From: Deltaproteobacteria bacterium
Lineage (GTDB): Bacteria > Desulfobacterota > Desulfobacteria > Desulfobacterales > Desulfobacteraceae
DNA: 8,251 nucleotides
Direction of reading: 5' to 3'
Assembly: GCA_019314105.1 (NCBI GenBank)
Contig: JAFCZY010000145.1
Location: 1 to 8,251 of the forward strand
Below the pieces are notes generated by a model that saw only the letters and a list, made by a program, of their open reading frames with translations, was not told where the DNA came from and did no database searches. The stretch's first letter is position 1. Every line of letters starts with the position of its first letter. The position numbers were made by a program, and so were the translations under genes. Below, piece by piece: positions 4,522-8,251 of this stretch.

Positions 4522-5910
4522 TTATTTACCAATACAAAAATTATCAAAAATACGATCTAATATATCTAAAGAGGCTGTTTCTCCTGTAATCGTTCCCAGA
4601 GAATCAATACTATTTTTAATATCGATTGCCAATATGTCTTCTTCCAGAGTTTGTGCGAACCCTGTTTTTACAGATATCAGGCTCTCAACCGTCTGTTCAA
4701 GGGCTTTTTTATGTCGCAAATTTGGAATAACGGATAATTTTTCCATATCCAGATCAGCGACACAGGTCGCTACTATTTTCTCCCTTACTTCTTTGATCCC
4801 TTTGTTCAAAAGGGCTGAAATTTCAACTTTTGGGATATGCTGATACTTTTCCGAAAGCTCTGGCAGACTGCCTTCATCAAGATCAATTTTATTAATCACA
4901 AAAATAATTTTCTTGCCCAATTGATTTTCCAGGGGCACAACTTTTTCAAATTCCTTATCGGTAAAATGAGTTCCCGGCTCTTTCATGAACAACACAAGGT
5001 CGGCTGCGGCAATGTGGTCTTTGGCCTTTTCCATACCGATGATTTCTACCAGATTATCGCTCTGATGAATACCTGCTGTATCGATAATCACAAACGGAAT
5101 GCCGTCAATATTCAACCCTTCTTCAATGGGATCCCTTGTGGTTCCGGGAATAGCGGTTACAATAGCGCGATCCTGCTCAAGCAGCCGGTTCATCAGGCTT
5201 GATTTTCCCACATTGGGAGCACCGCAAATGGTAATCCTGATGCCGTTCTTTAAAAAACAGACATCCTCATGCTGCTTGATAAGCTCCCGGCATTTTTCAA
5301 GCACATCGTCAATCAGTCCTCTCTCTTTTTGGGACGGTTCAAATGGTTCAACATCATCCGGGAAATCAATATTCACTTCAAGCAGGGATAAAAAATGAAT
5401 CAGTTTTTCTCTTAACTCCCGGATCTGATTTTTTAATACACCAAGATTTTGAGACGCTGCAAATTTCAATGCACTTGCAGATTTTGCAGTGATGATATCT
5501 GCAACGGCTTCCGCCTGGGTCAGATCAATTCTCTGGTTTAAGAAAGCTCTTTTGGTAAACTCTCCGGGTTCAGAAAGCCTTGCTCCATGTGAAAGTATTT
5601 CATCCAGGATAATTCTTAATACAATGGTTCCGGAATGGGCCTGAATTTCCACAACATCCTCTGCCGTATAAGAGGACGGCCCCTTCATGGGAATCAGTAA
5701 AACCTCGTCTATGATATCCTTGTTTCCGGGATCAAAAATATATCCGTGATAGACCTTATGAGATTCTAAATTTGCCCCCCCCTCGGGCCTTATTTTTCTT
5801 TTTGAAAAAAGCGTTGATGCAATATCAAAGGCGTTGGGGCCCGATATCCGTATGACACCAATACCGCCGCTTCCATAGGGAGTTGCTATTGCGGCAATTG
5901 TATCCTTCAT
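4522..5910 (-). CDS. mnmE: tRNA uridine-5-carboxymethylaminomethyl(34) synthesis GTPase MnmE
   Basis: MnmE works with MnmG to modify the wobble uridine (U34) of certain tRNAs, using a 5,10-methylenetetrahydrofolate-derived one-carbon group and GTP hydrolysis. The 462 residues match the usual family length. The N-terminal folate-binding dimerisation domain starts DTIAAIATPYGSGGIGVIRI and contains GPSSYTAEDVVEIQAHSG (77-94). A helical domain flanks the inserted G domain: Walker A GAPNVGKSS (230-238), G2 GTTRD (256-260), G3 DTAG (277-280), G4 NKID (340-343) and G5 SAL (365-367). The C-terminus ends in FCIGK, the invariant motif containing the cysteine needed for modification. The gene starts 6 bp after the jag stop with only a weak Shine-Dalgarno sequence (AGAAGA), so it is probably coupled to jag translation. 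All diagnostic motifs are intact. Confidence 0.98.
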   Translation of the reverse strand: MKDTIAAIATPYGSGGIGVIRISGPNAFDIASTLFSKRKIRPEGGANLESHKVYHGYIFDPGNKDIIDEVLLIPMKGPSSYTAEDVVEIQAHSGTIVLRIILDEILSHGARLSEPGEFTKRAFLNQRIDLTQAEAVADIITAKSASALKFAASQNLGVLKNQIRELREKLIHFLSLLEVNIDFPDDVEPFEPSQKERGLIDDVLEKCRELIKQHEDVCFLKNGIRITICGAPNVGKSSLMNRLLEQDRAIVTAIPGTTRDPIEEGLNIDGIPFVIIDTAGIHQSDNLVEIIGMEKAKDHIAAADLVLFMKEPGTHFTDKEFEKVVPLENQLGKKIIFVINKIDLDEGSLPELSEKYQHIPKVEISALLNKGIKEVREKIVATCVADLDMEKLSVIPNLRHKKALEQTVESLISVKTGFAQTLEEDILAIDIKNSIDSLGTITGETASLDILDRIFDNFCIGK

Positions 5911-5916
5911 GGTATT

Positions 5917-6177
5917 TTATCTTCTAGACCGTCTTTTCCCCCTAAAAGCATTTTTCTTTTTGGGAAAGATCACAAGTCTTCTGTAATACCCGTCGCCCAT
6001 ACTCTGGGTTCGGACATTTTGGTCATCTTTTAATGCCAGATGTACGATACGCCTGTCCTGTGCGCTCATCTGGTTAATGGTCGCAGGACGTCCTGTCTTT
6101 TTGGCCTTATCCGCCATTTTATATGCCAGGTGTTTCAGATTGGCTTTACGGGTTTCCATGTATCCTTCAATATCCAC
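5917..6177 (-). CDS. jag: R3H-domain C-terminal piece of the RNA-binding protein Jag/KhpB (separated by frameshift)
   Basis: This frame encodes the rest of Jag: a helix (MDIEGYMETRKANLKHLAYK, counting from GTG at 6175-6177) and the R3H domain, with the Arg-x3-His signature at Arg42-His46 (RRIVH) and the GDGYYRRLVIFPK ending, then a basic tail (KKKNAFRGKRRSRR). In family members the frame is continuous with the KH domain. Here codons VRVK precede the GTG in frame, and a TAA (6190-6192) precedes those. The GTG could serve as a reinitiation start because CAGGG lies upstream, so a free R3H fragment is possible but unproven. The stop lies 6 bp before mnmE. Confidence 0.75.
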   Translation of the reverse strand: MDIEGYMETRKANLKHLAYKMADKAKKTGRPATINQMSAQDRRIVHLALKDDQNVRTQSMGDGYYRRLVIFPKKKNAFRGKRRSRR

Positions 6178-6665
6178 CTTGACCCTGACTTATCGGTCAA
6201 AAACTGCATGGCATCAAGGGTCTGACCCTTTCTGCCAATCAGGATACCGGCATTCCCGCCTTCAATGCTTAACGTCAGCCTGTCAGCTTCTGTGCCGGCA
6301 CTTACTTTGGCATCATCCGTAATCAGGTCTGACATTCTCTGTAATGCGTCAATACCAAGAGAAATGGAGTCTTCAGACACATCAACCGGCTCGGGTGTTT
6401 CAAAGGACTTGGAGTCTTCTTTTTTGAATTCTTCTTTTTTGGGTGGTTCAAGTCTTGTCTCTTCACCAAAAGCCTCATCCACAATGGACTTAATCCCCTC
6501 CATTTCTGTTTCTGATGCTACACTGCCAACAATTCCAAAGATACCTGAAGTACCCTCCGAAATTATTTTATATTTTAATTCATCTTTTGAAAGCATTAAT
6601 GCCGTACAGGCATTTTTTATAGCGATATCTACATCTTTTCCGCTGAATTCCTGAATTTGTGTCAT
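6135..6665 (-). CDS. jag: Jag/KhpB RNA-binding protein, N-terminal and KH part (frameshifted)
   Basis: Jag (KhpB) is a cytoplasmic RNA-binding protein, commonly encoded after yidC. The ATG at 6663-6665 has a strong ribosome-binding site (AGGAGGTAAT) and lies 12 bp after the yidC stop. Residues 1-50 form the Jag_N domain (EFSGKDVDIAIKNAC...GIFGIVG). Residues 60-120 are an acidic/charged linker. Residues 128-158 are the start of the KH domain, with the GRKG loop (144-147) and LDAMQFLTDK. After Lys159 the frame goes wrong: SGSRW and 12 further unrelated residues, then a stop at 6135. The correct continuation (VRVKVDIEGY) is in the -1 frame directly at this point. About 10-11 residues normally between the two halves are absent, so the cause is an out-of-frame deletion, either in the cell or in the assembly. 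Confidence 0.85.
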   Translation of the reverse strand: MTQIQEFSGKDVDIAIKNACTALMLSKDELKYKIISEGTSGIFGIVGSVASETEMEGIKSIVDEAFGEETRLEPPKKEEFKKEDSKSFETPEPVDVSEDSISLGIDALQRMSDLITDDAKVSAGTEADRLTLSIEGGNAGILIGRKGQTLDAMQFLTDKSGSRWILKDTWKPVKPI

Positions 6666-6677
6666 ATTACCTCCTGC

Positions 6678-8251
6678 TTACGAAAATTTCTTTTGAATAT
6701 AATACTGTTGCCCCATGGATATGATATTATTCACAAACATATACAAAACCAGTCCTGCCGGAAAATTGATGAATAATACCGTCATAAATATCGGCATTAA
6801 CATCATCATTTTGGCCTGCATGGGATCTCCTGCAGTCGGTGTCATTTTCTGCTGCAACAAAAAGGATGCTCCCATTAAAAGTGTCAACATGGGGATACCA
6901 TAGGGTGCCTGCATCATTGGAATTGCAAAATTAAACTCAAACAACCTGTCCGGGGCAGATAAATCGGATATCCATCCGACAAATGGTGCATGCCGCAACT
7001 CAATGGCCTGGTAAAGCATCCTGTAAAGTGCAAAGAAAATAGGCATTTGAACCAGCAAAGGCAAACATCCACTGGCCGGATTTACTTTATATGTTTTATA
7101 AAGCGCCATGGTTTCCTGATTCATTTTCTGTTTATCACCTTTAAATTTCTCCCGGATTTCCATCATCAAAGGCTGAACTTTTTTCATCTTATTCATGGAT
7201 TTGTAACTTTTTGTGCCCAGGGGCCAGAAGACGAGTTTGATTAAAATCGTCAAAAGAATAATGGCCACACCATAATTGGGAATCACACTGTGGATAGCAT
7301 TCATGGTAATCAGAAGCGGTTTGGCGATGATATTAAAAAAACCGAAATTGATGGCGTTTTTAAGGCTGTTGTCATATTGACCAAATACCTTTAGACTTTT
7401 GGGGCCCATATAGAGGGTAAAGGCATAATCCCCCTGTTTACCAGGGTCCAGTCGATCCATCTTCTGAATATAACTACTGGTAACGATATCATTGGCAAAG
7501 GAAAGTTTTAATTTCGTATCAGCGGGATTTACATCCTCTGTTTTTTGGGGCATAACGGCTGTCAAAAAATATTGTTCTGTAAATCCTACCCAATCAATTT
7601 TCCCAAAATAGGTATCCTGGTCTTCAATTTTCTTGGGCTTAATGGCTGTATACTTATTATCAATGGATGCCATCGGGCCAACAAATGCAAATCTAGATTT
7701 TTTTTTCACTGCATCATCGTAAAAACCAGGTGTTGAAATCACAAGAGAATCATTTAAGGGTATGGCAGAACCATTTTGGAAAATAATATCACAGTCAATC
7801 AGGTATGAATCCGCTTTAAAGGTAAAAATTTTTTTCACCACAATTCCACTGGGAGCCTCAAAAATAAATTCAATCGTTTTCTCACCCTCAAAAAAAGAGA
7901 TCTCTTTAACGTCAAGCTGTGCTGTGTAAACCGCATCTTTCAACTCTGGAATAGACTGCCCTTCAAGGTCAAGCAACAGGGTTCCGGATATAAGCTCCTC
8001 CGGCACCAATTGTTTTAAAGGAGAGCTTTTTTTATTTGTTTCTTTATATTTTTTGAGTTCAAATCCTTTAACAGCAGCACCATATTCAGAAATAGCAATA
8101 TTATACAGAGGGGTTGATACGGATATGGTTCGATAATCTTTTTTCTGAAATTCAATTAGTTGAGGTGCAACACCTGGTTGGGTTTTATATTCGGAAACAT
8201 GTGGGCTGTTTTCCTGAACCTTTGACTGATCTGCGCTCTGTTCTTGAACCT
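6678..8251 (-). CDS. yidC: Membrane protein insertase YidC/Oxa1 family, 5' end outside the window
   Basis: YidC inserts and folds inner-membrane proteins, alone or with SecYEG. The frame stays open to the right edge, giving 523 residues and lacking only the N-terminal membrane anchor. From the right edge come a Gln/Ser/Glu-rich spacer (about 8160-8251, with VQEQS/VQENS), then the large periplasmic beta domain (about 7370-8150, starting with the family pattern TPLYNIAISEYGAAV). The conserved core follows: TM2 (about 7215-7271, AIILLTILIKLVFWPLG), a cytoplasmic loop with helical hairpin (QPLMMEIREKFKGDKQKMNQ), TM3 (about 7005-7073), TM4 (about 6852-6899) and TM5 (about 6717-6806, ending NFPAGLVLYMFVNN). 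The hydrophilic-groove position that is Arg366 in E. coli is Lys here (codon 7236-7238). A TTG at 8007-8009 is internal, not the start. Confidence 0.97.
   Translation of the reverse strand, partial: VQEQSADQSKVQENSPHVSEYKTQPGVAPQLIEFQKKDYRTISVSTPLYNIAISEYGAAVKGFELKKYKETNKKSSPLKQLVPEELISGTLLLDLEGQSIPELKDAVYTAQLDVKEISFFEGEKTIEFIFEAPSGIVVKKIFTFKADSYLIDCDIIFQNGSAIPLNDSLVISTPGFYDDAVKKKSRFAFVGPMASIDNKYTAIKPKKIEDQDTYFGKIDWVGFTEQYFLTAVMPQKTEDVNPADTKLKLSFANDIVTSSYIQKMDRLDPGKQGDYAFTLYMGPKSLKVFGQYDNSLKNAINFGFFNIIAKPLLITMNAIHSVIPNYGVAIILLTILIKLVFWPLGTKSYKSMNKMKKVQPLMMEIREKFKGDKQKMNQETMALYKTYKVNPASGCLPLLVQMPIFFALYRMLYQAIELRHAPFVGWISDLSAPDRLFEFNFAIPMMQAPYGIPMLTLLMGASFLLQQKMTPTAGDPMQAKMMMLMPIFMTVLFINFPAGLVLYMFVNNIISMGQQYYIQKKFS

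Noticed and set aside
6135..6200. Programmed -1 frameshift joining the two jag frames
   Set aside because: The downstream frame contains TAA at 6190-6192 immediately before the junction, the nearest candidate heptamer (G TTT TTG) is not canonical, and about 10 family residues are missing. A deletion explains the data better.

Overview
The window looks like part of the chromosome of a sulfate-reducing deltaproteobacterium of the Desulfobacterales (Desulfobacter/Desulfobacula-like). This is inferred from the yidC-jag-mnmE order, the moderate-to-low GC, and the character of the small lineage-type hypothetical proteins. It cannot be proven without a database search. Most of the window is housekeeping DNA. 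No phage, transposase, CRISPR array, tRNA or rRNA was recognised.

Right-hand part (2032-8251, all minus strand, read right to left): one long, tightly packed gene series. It runs yidC (membrane protein insertase, 5' end outside the window), jag/khpB (RNA-binding protein, broken by an out-of-frame deletion), mnmE (tRNA U34-modifying GTPase), a YkgJ-type cysteine-cluster protein, a small conserved hypothetical, a PrmA-like methyltransferase with an unusual N-terminus, and a secreted DUF4124 plus thermonuclease-domain protein. Gaps are 6-13 bp or the genes overlap, so the series probably forms one operon devoted to protein insertion, RNA/tRNA metabolism and translation-related modification.

Middle (about 1000-2031): ssb on the plus strand faces a small 81-residue basic protein on the minus strand. 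The two share a convergent, bidirectional rho-independent terminator (1627-1669). The small gene has its own sigma-70-like promoter in the gap below the nuclease gene.

Left-hand part (1-996, minus strand): a TrmB-family regulator gene, followed 12 bp later by the first 50 codons of a class III (ornithine-type) aminotransferase gene. In front of the regulator is a well-formed promoter whose -10 box overlaps a perfect 9-bp inverted repeat, a likely autoregulatory operator. The regulator is interrupted at about 648 by a frame change with about 20-25 residues missing. The aminotransferase is cut at about 105-114, where a 114-bp exact second copy of the regulator's middle begins and runs off the window. 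The two copies are 533 bp apart. This is a tandem-duplication-like rearrangement or an assembly misjoin, and both regulator and aminotransferase are broken as written.

The most notable points are the repeat junction coinciding with the regulator lesion, a second out-of-frame deletion inside jag, the operator/promoter pair, and the helix-turn-helix-like N-terminus on the PrmA-like enzyme. I found no convincing evidence of a novel defence or mobile system.
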